Below are positions 42,127 to 50,574 of a stretch of 52,030 nt of DNA, in pieces. The stretch spans positions 1 to 52,030 of the forward strand of contig JANQPN010000036.1 of NCBI GenBank assembly GCA_028289455.1. Reading direction: 5' to 3'. The notes below the pieces were generated by a model, which made no database searches, had not been told where the DNA came from, and was given only the letters and a program-made list of their open reading frames with translations. The position numbers and the translations under genes are program-made. Each line of letters starts with the position of its first letter. Position 1 is the first letter of the stretch. Origin of the DNA: Wenzhouxiangellaceae bacterium (GTDB taxonomy: Bacteria; Pseudomonadota; Gammaproteobacteria; Xanthomonadales; Wenzhouxiangellaceae).

Positions 42127-43376
42127 CAGTCGGCTGCTCCACTGGCACCAATCCGGCGACTGAGTACATCCAGCTGTTCCAGGCCTTCATTCAGTTCCGG
42201 CCATGCCGGGGTCAGTTGAGTAGTGCTTATCGATTGCAGTGTCTGCAATGCCGCCTTGACGCCGGGGTTGTCGTTGTCAAACGATTGCTGCAGTGCACTG
42301 CGGGCATTATCAAGATTCAATTCAAACGCTGTCTGGCGTCCCTGCAGCGCCAGTAAAGTCGCTGTTTCTAATTGAAGAGACAACTGTTGTCTGATCAGGC
42401 CAGCCTGTTCAATGCTGATAATCGGCTGATCGGTTTTCCTCACAGTTACCAGCTGTCCGAAACTATTACGCAGCTTGGTCCTCCAGTTTTGATCAGCTGA
42501 TTCCTCGGCGCTGTCCTCAGTATCCGGCTGACCATGCATAGGCCACAACGGGATTGCCTGTTGCAGGCCATTGAGTTCACTGATCAGCGTATCGATATCC
42601 GGTACCTGAATGGCCTGAATGCTCTGCCGTTCGGCAATCAGCGCTGCCAGTAATGCGTTGCTTCCCGGTATATCTGCCGTGCTTAAGGTGAGTTCGGCAT
42701 TCTGATAGGCTGATATGGCGGCAGGTGAATTGTTGTTTAAAGACAATTGCTGGTGGGCATGTCGCAGCAGCAGTTTAAGTTCCTGCAGAACCTGCTCGCG
42801 GCCCAGCGTGCTCTGGGTTTGCTGTTGCTCGCTGCTTACATCCGTCAGGCGGTTTTCCAGGGCCCGCAGGCGGTCTTGCTGGCGGTCGCCGGTTTGTTGC
42901 AGCATCTGCAGTTGATCATCCAACTGTTGCCGCTGGGTTTGCGATAGCTGGCGGCTGCGCTGCTCAGCTGCATCAATCAAAGGTGTAACAGTTGCATTAA
43001 TGTCTTGAGAGCTGATTTGCTGTAACTGATCCTGAACCGCTTCCAGCTGCTGCTGGAATTGCTCGAGTTGGCTGGCTTGAGCCGTCTGTAATTGCTGCTG
43101 TGCATCACCATCGGTTGGCCACCAGCCACGCTGCCAGATTACCCAGACCAATACCGCGGCCATGGCCAGCACCAGTAGCAGCGCCAGCCTGCCGGTCCAG
43201 TCACCAGGTCTGGCGGCAGTATTAACTGTTGTTGACAGATCAGGAGATGTTGGCTTGTCCTCGGCGATCGCAGGAGCTTGCCGGGAGACGGTTTTTTTTG
43301 CTGCCGCTTTCTTGGTTTTTTTCTTTTTACCCGCAGTTGAATCGGTATTGGCTTTTTGTGAATCCTGTTCTGACAT
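42126..43376 (-). CDS. hemX: HemX-type membrane protein
   Basis: This 416-residue protein has a Lys/Ala-rich cytoplasmic N-terminus (KKKKTKKAAAKK), one membrane helix at about 62-82 (LALLLVLAMAAVLVWVIW) and a long Gln-rich periplasmic coiled coil (90-200) followed by a helical domain. This is the HemX architecture in gammaproteobacteria. Although often labelled uroporphyrinogen-III C-methyltransferase, it has no SAM-binding motif and is not expected to be one. It lies between hemD and hemY, 121 bases after hemD and one-base overlapping hemY. It is thought to act as a scaffold or regulator of tetrapyrrole synthesis. Confidence 0.9.
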   Translation of the reverse strand: MSEQDSQKANTDSTAGKKKKTKKAAAKKTVSRQAPAIAEDKPTSPDLSTTVNTAARPGDWTGRLALLLVLAMAAVLVWVIWQRGWWPTDGDAQQQLQTAQASQLEQFQQQLEAVQDQLQQISSQDINATVTPLIDAAEQRSRQLSQTQRQQLDDQLQMLQQTGDRQQDRLRALENRLTDVSSEQQQTQSTLGREQVLQELKLLLRHAHQQLSLNNNSPAAISAYQNAELTLSTADIPGSNALLAALIAERQSIQAIQVPDIDTLISELNGLQQAIPLWPMHGQPDTEDSAEESADQNWRTKLRNSFGQLVTVRKTDQPIISIEQAGLIRQQLSLQLETATLLALQGRQTAFELNLDNARSALQQSFDNDNPGVKAALQTLQSISTTQLTPAWPELNEGLEQLDVLSRRIGASGAAD

Positions 43377-43497
43377 GTGTATTCGCTATTGATAAAACCG
43401 TCTGTTTCTAGTCCGGATATTGCCCCAATGGTTCAGGTTTTTTGTGAAACCGAATGTTTAATCAGCATTGCAGTCCAGCCGCAGTTTGCTGTCCGGG

Positions 43498-44253
43498 TTA
43501 GACATACAGCCCGATAATCTGTTTCCGCAGGGATGCATTATCCGGTGCATCCGCTAAATACATATTACCAGTGCATTGGCTTTTAAGTGCGGATTTTTGC
43601 CGTTCGGAAAGCAGCAATTGATCTCCCTGCATCAGTTTTTGCCACAGCGGCTGTGGTAATTGGCTGTGCAGGTGCTCAATAGCGGTATTGCTGGTCCACA
43701 GTGTCATGATGGAGTCTTGCCATTCAGACAGCCTTTGCAGGCGTTGGTTGTCCAGTTCAGCGGGAACACGCCGGTAAATATTTACTTCCTGTACAGTTGC
43801 CCCCTGTTGGCGCAGGCTGTCGGTCAGCAAACGCCGTCCTTCCGGTGCATTGAAAATGACTATTTGCCGGCCAGACACACTCTGCAGTCTGGGGTGGATC
43901 AGCAGATCTTCACTGCGATGTCCGGTTCCCGGCCAGATTATTCTTAATGGCTGTTGTTCGGTTGTAGCATACAACCGTTGAGCAGACTTTTCGCTGAGGA
44001 CTGCGATGTCAGGATAATGCTGCGGTGTTAAGCCGAATGAATGAAACCAGCGCAGCGCATATTGAATCGCCGCCGGGCTGGTAAAGATCCACCAGTCGGC
44101 CTGGGCGACTGTATCAGCGGCTGTAACCGGTGGATTGACAGCTGATAGTGCAATGCCTGGAAGGTGTAAGCCGGTTAATCCGTCAATGGCTAAAGACCGC
44201 TCCAGCTGCAAACCGGATGCTCCGGGCCTGGTGATTACGATCAAAGCAGGCAT
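43498..44253 (-). CDS. hemD: Uroporphyrinogen-III synthase
   Basis: This enzyme closes and inverts ring D of hydroxymethylbilane to give uroporphyrinogen III. At 251 residues it is close to the usual 246. Sequence conservation in this family is low; recognisable pieces are the N-terminal VITRPGASGLQLERSLA, the hinge DWWIFTSPAAIQYALRWF, NAPEGRRLLTDSLRQQGATVQEVNIYRRVPA and the second-domain strand SIMTLWTSNTAIEHL. The gene follows hemC by nine bases and precedes hemX, which confirms the assignment. It is cytoplasmic. Confidence 0.92.
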   Translation of the reverse strand: MPALIVITRPGASGLQLERSLAIDGLTGLHLPGIALSAVNPPVTAADTVAQADWWIFTSPAAIQYALRWFHSFGLTPQHYPDIAVLSEKSAQRLYATTEQQPLRIIWPGTGHRSEDLLIHPRLQSVSGRQIVIFNAPEGRRLLTDSLRQQGATVQEVNIYRRVPAELDNQRLQRLSEWQDSIMTLWTSNTAIEHLHSQLPQPLWQKLMQGDQLLLSERQKSALKSQCTGNMYLADAPDNASLRKQIIGLYV

Positions 44254-44262
44254 AGCATTTCG

Positions 44263-45186
44263 CTAAGCAGGCCCATCCAGGATTTCAGTCAATGACTGTT
44301 GTAAATGCGCGGCAAGCTGTAATGACAGATTACCGCCTGAGCTGATTGGTCCGCGCAATTGATGGCGCACCATTGGTGGAGCACTATCGGCATAATCGGC
44401 TGGATCCGGGCCATACAGGCCGTGCAGGGTCAGTTCAGTATCCTGCCGTTCAGCATACACAGCCAGTGCAGCATGGCAGTCGGCACCCAAATGTGCAGCT
44501 ACCAGTCGTTCAGCGGAGATCAGTTCTGCCGTGGATGCCGAGTGTAAGGATTTCAACAATGCAAGCGTATCATGGTCATCACAACGGCATTGAACAGCAA
44601 TGACGCCCTGGGCGGCAGCCGGTAGCCATTCGGGTAATCTCAGTACTTGTGTGATCCGGTCGGCAAGGTTTAATCGCTCCAGCCCTGCACAGGCCAGCAA
44701 CAATCCATCGCACTGGCCTTCATCCAGTTTTTTCAATCGGGTTTGGACATTGCCTCTGACCGGTAAAATCTTTATGTCCGGACGCTGTTGTTTTAATTGC
44801 AGCTGGCGCCGAGGACTGGAAGTGCCGACTATAGCGCCGCGCGGAAGATCGGCCGGGCTGGAAAAGCGCTGACTGACCCAGGCATCCCATGGTGTGGCGC
44901 GTGGCAAAATGGCGCCAATGCACAGACGTCGATCCATTTCCGCTGGGATATCCTTCATGGAATGCACGGCAATATCCGCCTGCCCGTCCAGCATGGCCTG
45001 CTCCAGCTCTTTCAGAAACAGGCCTTTGCCGCCCACTTCGGCCAGCGAGCGGTCCAGCCATTGATCTCCGCGTGTGGTCAGCGGCAATAAACGGATTTGC
45101 GCGGATTCACTGAGTAAATCCGCAACATGTTGTGACTGCCACAGCGCCAATGGACTGCGGCGGGTTGCCAGAATAATGGTTTGCAT
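44263..45186 (-). CDS. hemC: Hydroxymethylbilane synthase (porphobilinogen deaminase)
   Basis: This enzyme joins four porphobilinogens into hydroxymethylbilane. I start it at ATG 45186, giving 307 residues and the standard beginning QTIILATRRSPLALWQSQ; the frame extends to 45222 without support. The dipyrromethane cofactor cysteine is C237 in GADCHAAL. VGGKGLFLKELE (51-62), AVHSMKDIP with the catalytic-type aspartate, GTSSPRRQLQL and VRGNVQTRL are all present, so the enzyme should be active. It precedes hemD by nine bases. A 24-bp palindrome lies 47 bases upstream. Confidence 0.95.
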   Translation of the reverse strand: MQTIILATRRSPLALWQSQHVADLLSESAQIRLLPLTTRGDQWLDRSLAEVGGKGLFLKELEQAMLDGQADIAVHSMKDIPAEMDRRLCIGAILPRATPWDAWVSQRFSSPADLPRGAIVGTSSPRRQLQLKQQRPDIKILPVRGNVQTRLKKLDEGQCDGLLLACAGLERLNLADRITQVLRLPEWLPAAAQGVIAVQCRCDDHDTLALLKSLHSASTAELISAERLVAAHLGADCHAALAVYAERQDTELTLHGLYGPDPADYADSAPPMVRHQLRGPISSGGNLSLQLAAHLQQSLTEILDGPA

Positions 45187-45232
45187 AACAGCAAAGATAG
45201 ACTGCCGGACGCCAACAGGCAAACGGCAGCCG

Positions 45233-45256
45233 GCATCACTGCAGTTGCAGTGATGC
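45233..45256. repeat. 24-bp inverted repeat upstream of hemC
   Basis: GCATCACTGCA (45233-45243) and TGCAGTGATGC (45246-45256) are exact reverse complements separated by GT. It lies between the end of the lipoprotein gene (45280) and the hemC start (45186). It may end the lipoprotein transcript, act as an operator for hemC, or both. There is no T-tract after it in the minus direction. Confidence 0.75.
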
Positions 45257-45279
45257 TTCAGGTGTCGGTTTGGGTGGTA

Positions 45280-45570
45280 TTAATTCCGGGTAGTGCCGTC
45301 GTTGATCTGACGTTGGGTACGATTACGCTCCGCATCCAGTTCCGCAACGGTATAGCAGGTTTGCACGCCCAGTCTGGAGCCGGATTTGTTTTCCCGGCGG
45401 CAGCGGATCCTGGGATCATTCAGGCCAATATCATCTTCTTCAGCCAAAAGTGCGCGTACGCCCGGGCTTAATTGTGTGGTTCGATCGAATTTTCTTTTCC
45501 CATCGCTGGCACAGGCAGAAAGCAATAAAGAAACAAGACAAATAATAGCTAACAGCGATCTATTTTTCAT
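45280..45570 (-). CDS. Small lipoprotein of unknown function
   Basis: This 96-residue protein has a lipoprotein signal: MKNRSLLAIICLVSLLLSAC with lipobox LSAC, Cys20 being the lipidated residue. The mature part is charged (DGKRKFDRTTQ) and contains two further cysteines (RIRCRRE, VQTCYTV). ASDG after the Cys lacks an Asp at +2, which is compatible with outer-membrane sorting. The family is not recognised. It sits between algR and hemC on the same strand, an insertion in an otherwise conserved gene order, and has its own ATG without strong overlap to neighbours. Confidence 0.7.
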   Translation of the reverse strand: MKNRSLLAIICLVSLLLSACASDGKRKFDRTTQLSPGVRALLAEEDDIGLNDPRIRCRRENKSGSRLGVQTCYTVAELDAERNRTQRQINDGTTRN

Positions 45571-45638
45571 GGCAGAAATTTCAATAACAATTCATCGGGG
45601 GCACTAAAGTACCTGCTATTTCGTATTTTGTAAAGTAT

Positions 45639-46352
45639 TTATTTGTTAAATAGCAATTTTCTAAGGTTTTCCAGATGCCGGCGGGAGATTTCCGGCTGTG
45701 CCTGACAACCGTTCAAACGTACCTGCCACTGGTTTCCGGAATGTCGTACCAGGCTCAAAATACGCTCTCTGGCGACCAGGGCATTTCGGTGAATGCGAAT
45801 AAAATAATCGGGGAAATCCTGCTCCAGCTGCGCCAGGCTGTGGTCCGATAACGCAGACCCCCCGTCATGTATCAGACGTACATATTTATCTTCTGCCAGA
45901 CAACAGCTGATGGTGCTCAATGCAATTTTTTCGATCTGCTGGCTGTTGCGCACCGTGAGGTGCCGGTTATCTGTCAGCTGCGGCCGCAGTGCCGCAACTT
46001 TGTTGAGTGCCCGAAGCAGGCGTGATCTGCGGACCGGCTTGAGCAGATAATCAACCGCCTGAAATTCAAAGGCGTCCAGAGCATATTCCTGGTGGGCGGT
46101 AGTAAAAATGATTGAGGTTCCAGACTCCTGCAGTTCCTGTGCCAGTATCAGCCCGCTGTCGCCGGGCATATTGATGTCCAGGAGTATTGCATCGGGCCTC
46201 AGGCTGATGACAAGCTGACGTGCGGTTTCGGCATTGCCGGCCTGACCGATACATTCCCACTCAGAAACATCTGAGAGCAATTGCTGCAGCCGCTGACGGG
46301 CCAGTGGTTCGTCATCAACAATAATCAGCCGGAGGCTGTCGGCATCAGGCAC
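45639..46352 (-). CDS. algR: LytTR-family response regulator, AlgR-like
   Basis: This 237-residue regulator has an N-terminal receiver domain (1-120) with acidic D13/D14, phosphorylation site D59 in LLDINMPGDSG, Thr in IIFTTAH and Lys in YLLKPV. Residues 135-235 form a LytTR DNA-binding domain (IRIHRNALVARERILSLVRH, then ISRRHLENLRKLL), as in Pseudomonas AlgR. The gene overlaps the sensor gene by eight bases and precedes hemC after the lipoprotein gene, exactly the algZ-algR-hemC order. In Pseudomonas this pair controls type IV pili, alginate and virulence; targets here are unknown. Direct repeats for LytTR binding were not looked for across the genome. Confidence 0.88.
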   Translation of the reverse strand: MPDADSLRLIIVDDEPLARQRLQQLLSDVSEWECIGQAGNAETARQLVISLRPDAILLDINMPGDSGLILAQELQESGTSIIFTTAHQEYALDAFEFQAVDYLLKPVRRSRLLRALNKVAALRPQLTDNRHLTVRNSQQIEKIALSTISCCLAEDKYVRLIHDGGSALSDHSLAQLEQDFPDYFIRIHRNALVARERILSLVRHSGNQWQVRLNGCQAQPEISRRHLENLRKLLFNK

Positions 46353-47445
46353 GCGGTAACACCAGGATAACGGTGTAATAGGACTGGTCGCTGATGCTGT
46401 CCAGTTTTGCCCGTTGTTGATAAACCAGATGCAACCTTCTTTGCAAATCCCTGAGCGCAGTGCCTGTACCGTTTGCCCCGCTGTCTAAAACGTCCGAGGC
46501 ATCTGCCAGTGGGTTGCGGATCTGAATCTGCAGACGGTTGTCGGCAGAACGTATGTCAATGTCCAATTGGCCACCATCAGGTAACGGTTGAATACCATGT
46601 AAAATTGCATTTTCCACCAATGCCTGAAGGGTCAGTGGTGGGATTTTCCAATCATGCGCTTCAAGATCCTCTGCCAGTTCCCAGTGAGTCTGCAGACGGT
46701 CTCCAAGCCGCCAACCCATCAGCTGCAGATACTGCTGGCATAACTCGATTTCACGTGTCAGGCTGACCAGCGGGCCTTGTGGTTGCAGCGATTGGCGCAA
46801 CAGGTCGCTGAGGTCTTCAATGGCATCAATGGCGGCATTGGGACGTTGACTGATCAGTGCGGCAATGCTGTTCAAAGTGTTATACAGAAAATGCGGACGC
46901 AGTCGCGCATGCAGGTTATCCAGCTCCATCCGTGCCTGCTGACGGGTTTGTAATTGCCAGCGTTGCCAGATGGCGGTGTATCGTAATAGTACACCTGAAA
47001 GCAGTGCGCCTATGACACCCGCAGTAATAACCAGCCGGGCCGGGTCCATGCCGGAGCTGACCAGGTTAAACCCGGCACCATGATCAATCATCATTAGAAA
47101 CTGTGCCATGGCCATGCACAACACAACCGCCTCCAGCCACAACAGCAGCCAACACAGGCTCCAACCGATTTTGCCCGGACGCTGGTTATTGGGAATGCGG
47201 TTGACGGCAATAACCAGCAATCGTCCAGTGATGCACCAGAATGCCTGAATTAGCAGCGCTCCCCACAGACTGAACCAGGACAGTACACCCAGTGCCTGCC
47301 AAGACCACAGCCCGGGTCTGCCAAGCAGCAGCAGAATGCTGCCGATCTGCGCCAGCACCACGGCAACCAGCAACAATGACCAACTGCAGAATTCAGGCAG
47401 GTCTTCTGCCCAGTTAATTGGCCTTGAGAAGTCTCTGCCGCTCAT
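46345..47445 (-). CDS. algZ: Sensor histidine kinase, AlgZ/LytS-type
   Basis: This 366-residue membrane kinase has four hydrophobic helices at about 20-43, 52-80, 96-121 and 136-158. The His-kinase core follows, with phosphoacceptor H185 in RLRPHFLYNTLNSI, the signature of the LytS/AlgZ family. The ATP-binding N box is LQALVENAILHG (N279), and the G-box is GTGTALRDLQRRL near 336. There is no periplasmic sensor domain, so the signal is probably sensed in or near the membrane. It is encoded between the esterase (four-base overlap) and algR (eight-base overlap). Confidence 0.88.
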   Translation of the reverse strand: MSGRDFSRPINWAEDLPEFCSWSLLLVAVVLAQIGSILLLLGRPGLWSWQALGVLSWFSLWGALLIQAFWCITGRLLVIAVNRIPNNQRPGKIGWSLCWLLLWLEAVVLCMAMAQFLMMIDHGAGFNLVSSGMDPARLVITAGVIGALLSGVLLRYTAIWQRWQLQTRQQARMELDNLHARLRPHFLYNTLNSIAALISQRPNAAIDAIEDLSDLLRQSLQPQGPLVSLTREIELCQQYLQLMGWRLGDRLQTHWELAEDLEAHDWKIPPLTLQALVENAILHGIQPLPDGGQLDIDIRSADNRLQIQIRNPLADASDVLDSGANGTGTALRDLQRRLHLVYQQRAKLDSISDQSYYTVILVLPRA

Positions 47446-48149
47446 TGCATCAGTTTATATAGCCAGTTATCCAGTGCTGTGATCTCATCGGGATGTACGC
47501 CATGATCGACCGGGTATTCGCCCCAGGTAACCTGATAATGCTGGTGGCCCAGCTGTTCGGCTGCCTGTTTGCCCAGTGCAAACGGTACCATCGGATCATG
47601 CAGGCCATGTGCGATAAAGGCCGGCAGTTTCTGCGAGTCAGCTGGTTGATCAATGAGCTGTGTGCTGTTCGGCAGATAGCAGGATAATCCAACTACACCG
47701 CAGATTTGATTGATCAGCTGAAGGCCGGTCAGCAAGGCAATCACGCCACCCTGAGAGAAGCCGGCGATAACCACACGGTCAGCTGCAATACCGGACTGCT
47801 GTTCCAGATCGATCAACCGGTGCACATCCGAAATAGACTCTTCAATACCCTGCTGGTCCAGCAGCCGCTCGCCGGTCAGGTCGATGCTGCGGATATCGTA
47901 CCAGGCACGCATTTGCATACCCCCGTTGATGGTGACCGGGCGTATCGGGGCATGTGGAAAAATGAACCGCAGTGGTAAGGCCTGACAGCGGCTCAGAGCC
48001 GGTACCATGGGAACGAAATCATTGCCGTCAGCACCCAGCCCATGCAGCCAGATGATACTTCCGGTTACAGCATCGCCCGATTCAGCCTTGCCGGTCAAGA
48101 CAATCTCGCGGTTTAATGGCTCGGCGTGACGATTGGCACTATCATGCAT
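47442..48149 (-). CDS. Carboxylesterase/phospholipase, alpha/beta hydrolase
   Basis: This 235-residue cytoplasmic serine hydrolase is of the acyl-protein-thioesterase/carboxylesterase-2 type. The oxyanion loop is LHGLGADGNDF (35-45), nucleophile S132 is in AGFSQGG, D185 in HGLHDPMVP, and H216 in PVDHGVHPDE. The triad is complete and the length is typical. Relatives hydrolyse medium-chain esters, lysophospholipids or S-acyl groups. It overlaps algZ by four bases and would be co-translated with it. Its start lies only 35 bases from the divergent lptM start, so promoters must overlap coding sequence. Confidence 0.9.
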   Translation of the reverse strand: MHDSANRHAEPLNREIVLTGKAESGDAVTGSIIWLHGLGADGNDFVPMVPALSRCQALPLRFIFPHAPIRPVTINGGMQMRAWYDIRSIDLTGERLLDQQGIEESISDVHRLIDLEQQSGIAADRVVIAGFSQGGVIALLTGLQLINQICGVVGLSCYLPNSTQLIDQPADSQKLPAFIAHGLHDPMVPFALGKQAAEQLGHQHYQVTWGEYPVDHGVHPDEITALDNWLYKLMQ

Positions 48150-48184
48150 ACCATATCCAAATGATTGATAAAACAGAGAGCATT

Positions 48185-48370
48185 ATGCCCAAATGTAACC
48201 CCGAAACGCGACAATCGTCATCAATACGCAGGTTGCTGTGTGTTTTGCTGAGTATCAGCCTGATGCTATCGGCAGGCTGCGGTCTCAAAGGGGATTTAAC
48301 GCTGGAATCGGATACCCCGGCTGCAGAAACAGATGAAAATACAGAGGAACTGGAGCAGGAGAGTGCTTGA
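48185..48370 (+). CDS. lptM: LPS translocon maturation chaperone LptM
   Basis: This 61-residue lipoprotein (formerly YifL type) assists assembly and disulfide maturation of the LptD translocon in the outer membrane. I start it at ATG 48185 with a GAGAG sequence upstream; earlier in-frame ATGs at 48116 and 48161 lack one. The signal is RRLLCVLLSISLMLSAGC with lipidated Cys, followed by the hallmark GLKGDL just after it. The remaining C-terminus is acidic and low in complexity. It lies before the dapF cluster, as in many gammaproteobacteria. The stop overlaps the methyltransferase start by eight bases. Confidence 0.85.
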   Translation: MPKCNPETRQSSSIRRLLCVLLSISLMLSAGCGLKGDLTLESDTPAAETDENTEELEQESA

Positions 48371-49034
48371 GCGACAGCCCGAACCGGAGTTAATGGATAG
48401 CCGTCAGCAGGTACAGGCTTATGCGGATGCTGACTTCAGTGATGCCAATCAGCGCTTCATCGAACTGGTATTGGCTCAGGGTGAGTTCCCGCCCGGCGGT
48501 GCCGCAGTAGATCTTGGTTGTGGGCCTGCTGATCTGACTTTGGCAATGGCTGCCCGGTTGCCCGGATGGCGTTTGACCGGTCTGGATGCCGGTCCGAACA
48601 TGTTGTCGGTTGCCCGGCAGAACCGGGAGCAGGCGTCTGCTTCGGTTCAGCAGCGGGTACAGTTTGTATTGGGACATTTGCCCGAGCATGGTTTGCAGGC
48701 GCCTGATTTTGATTTGCTGTTCAGCAATAGTCTGCTGCATCATCTGCCCGATCCAATGAGTTTGTGGCAGGCGCTGCCAACACTTGGACGCAGCGGCGCC
48801 CGGGTAGTGGTCATGGACTTATTCCGGCCGCAAAGCCATAGCCAACTGGATGGGCTGGTATCGGAATATGCTGCAGATGAACCTGAAATTCTGCAAATAG
48901 ACTTCGCCAACTCATTGCATGCAGCCTGGACGGTAGATGAGGTCCGGGAGCAGTTGAAAGGCAGTGGGTTAGAGCATTTTCAGGTCAGTGCAATCAGCGA
49001 CCGTCATCTGGCGGTAACCGGAGTGCTTGATTGA
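48363..49034 (+). CDS. Class I SAM-dependent methyltransferase
   Basis: I start this 223-residue protein at GTG 48363, with GGAG at 48352-48355, inside the end of lptM; an in-frame ATG at 48333 is an alternative. Motif I is VDLGCGPADLTLAMA, the acidic ribose-binding residue lies in LTGLDAGPNML, motif III is FVLGHLPEHG, and motif IV is FDLLFSNSLLHHLPDP. It is complete and cytoplasmic, with an unknown small-molecule or cofactor substrate. It sits between lptM and dapF, which it overlaps by four bases (TTGA), so all three are coupled. Methyltransferases with LHHLPDP occur in many pathways, so no assignment is made. Confidence 0.82.
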   Translation: MLERQPEPELMDSRQQVQAYADADFSDANQRFIELVLAQGEFPPGGAAVDLGCGPADLTLAMAARLPGWRLTGLDAGPNMLSVARQNREQASASVQQRVQFVLGHLPEHGLQAPDFDLLFSNSLLHHLPDPMSLWQALPTLGRSGARVVVMDLFRPQSHSQLDGLVSEYAADEPEILQIDFANSLHAAWTVDEVREQLKGSGLEHFQVSAISDRHLAVTGVLD

Positions 49035-49873
49035 ACATTTGTTTTCATAAAATGCATGGTCTGGGTAATGATTTCGTGTTGCTCGATATTGACCAGCCAT
49101 ATATTGAGCTATCTGAAGCCGGTGTCCGTCGGCTGGCCAACCGGCATACCGGTATTGGATTTGACCAGATTCTACGGTTGTCGGTGGCTGCAAATGACGC
49201 GTTACGTGTAGATATCGTCAATGCAGACGGTAGCCCGGCACAGCAGTGTGGGAATGGTATGCGTGCCATAGCCTGCTGGCTGCAGCGTCAAGGGCGGCTT
49301 GCCGGTGAGTGTCTGCTGCAGACTGATGGAGGCACAGTCACAGTCGGTGCAGTAGATGGTCAGAATAAGTTCTATGTGGATTTGCCGGCACCGGAGATAC
49401 TGGCAACAATTCCGGCGGTGAAAACCACCGCCGGCAGCCGCCTGCAGAACCTTCATCAGGTTTCAGTAGGTAATCCGCATCTGGTGATATGGTGCGATGA
49501 TCCTGAGCGGCAGCGTCAGCTGGATGGCCGGGAACTGGCCGAATTCTCTTCCAGCAACCTGACTGAATACCGTATTGATCCATTTGCTGAAGGCTGTAAT
49601 GCCGGGTTTGGCAGTTATTCAGGAGAACATATTCAACTCTATGTCTGGGAACGCGGTGCGGGGCCGACAATGGCCTGCGGCAGCGGAGCCTGTGCAGCAG
49701 CCTGGGTGCTGATGCAGCAGCAGGAGCTGAGCAGGGTAACCGTTGATCAACCGGGTGGGCGGCTTGTGCTAGAGTGTCTGACAGCAACAGGCTTGCGCAT
49801 GACCGGGGAAGCCAGCTATGTTTATCAAGGCAGCATAGGGTGGCCGGATAGCGCATTGGAGACATCAGTTTAA
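49031..49873 (+). CDS. dapF: Diaminopimelate epimerase
   Basis: This enzyme interconverts LL- and meso-diaminopimelate for peptidoglycan and lysine synthesis. At 280 residues it is near the usual 275. The two catalytic cysteines are C73 in QQCGNGMR and C216 in MACGSGACAAA, positions almost identical to E. coli (73 and 217). The start KMHGLGNDFVLLD matches the family, and TTG 49031 is the only codon that gives the right length. It overlaps the methyltransferase stop. Its TAA shares a base with the DUF484 ATG. The usual upstream neighbour lysA is not here. Confidence 0.96.
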   Translation: MNICFHKMHGLGNDFVLLDIDQPYIELSEAGVRRLANRHTGIGFDQILRLSVAANDALRVDIVNADGSPAQQCGNGMRAIACWLQRQGRLAGECLLQTDGGTVTVGAVDGQNKFYVDLPAPEILATIPAVKTTAGSRLQNLHQVSVGNPHLVIWCDDPERQRQLDGRELAEFSSSNLTEYRIDPFAEGCNAGFGSYSGEHIQLYVWERGAGPTMACGSGACAAAWVLMQQQELSRVTVDQPGGRLVLECLTATGLRMTGEASYVYQGSIGWPDSALETSV

Positions 49874-50574
49874 TGACCAAAGACAACAGCAAAGTGAGTG
49901 ATCAGCAGGTGATTGATTATTTGCGTCAGCATCCGGATTTTTTTCTACAGCACAATGAGTCGCTCAGCCGTCTGAATTTGCATGCATCACCAAAGGCATC
50001 CGGAAAAACCACCTCACTGGGACAGCGTCAGGTGATCATCCTACGCGAGCAGATCACCGCTCTGGAAGAACAGCTGCAGCAACTGACGAATGTGGCTTCA
50101 CATAATGAAAAGCTGCTGAACCGCTGGCATGATCTGACTCTGGGATTGTTTTCTGCTGACGATGTAAGCGGTTTCTTTGACTTGCTGGGACAGCGGCTGT
50201 GCCGGGACTTCAATGCGGATGCAGTTCATATCGTATTGCAGGCCAAGCAAAATCTGGACAAGGAACTGCTGCAGGTTGAGCATGTTCGCGAAGCCCATGC
50301 CAGTGAAGAAAAATTGCTGACTGAGCTGATGGCTTTAAAAATGCCCCACTGTGGCCGGCTGACACAGGCAAAAAATGCATTGTTATTTAATGCTGAGGAT
50401 AAAATCTCCTCAGCTGCAATCGTGCCACTGAAGAAATACGGCGTGCTGGCAATCGGCAGTCATGCAGAGGATCGCTTTGCGCCGGGCATGGGTGTATTGT
50501 TTTTGGAGTTATTGGGCAAAACCATCGAGTGGCGGTTGCAGCAGCATGTGCTGAGTCTGCGCAAGCGAGCTTGA
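49873..50574 (+). CDS. DUF484-family protein
   Basis: This 233-residue cytoplasmic protein is of the DUF484 family found between dapF and xerC in gammaproteobacteria. The N-terminus VSDQQVIDYLRQHPDFFLQHNESL is the family signature. A coiled-coil stretch (QVIILREQITALEEQLQQL, about 55-75) precedes a GAF-like domain (about 85-225; AAIVPLKKYGVLAIGSHAEDRFAPGMG). It may bind a small molecule or protein, and no catalytic residue is evident. It overlaps dapF by one base and xerC by one base (TGATG), forming the conserved dapF-DUF484-xerC unit. Confidence 0.93.
   Translation: MTKDNSKVSDQQVIDYLRQHPDFFLQHNESLSRLNLHASPKASGKTTSLGQRQVIILREQITALEEQLQQLTNVASHNEKLLNRWHDLTLGLFSADDVSGFFDLLGQRLCRDFNADAVHIVLQAKQNLDKELLQVEHVREAHASEEKLLTELMALKMPHCGRLTQAKNALLFNAEDKISSAAIVPLKKYGVLAIGSHAEDRFAPGMGVLFLELLGKTIEWRLQQHVLSLRKRA

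Noticed and set aside
42126..43376. Annotation of HemX as uroporphyrinogen-III C-methyltransferase
   Set aside because: The protein has a membrane helix and coiled coil but no SAM-binding motif; the name is a common carry-over.
48363..49034. Use of ATG 48333 as the methyltransferase start
   Set aside because: It would overlap lptM by 38 bases without a clear ribosome binding site; GTG 48363 has GGAG seven bases upstream.
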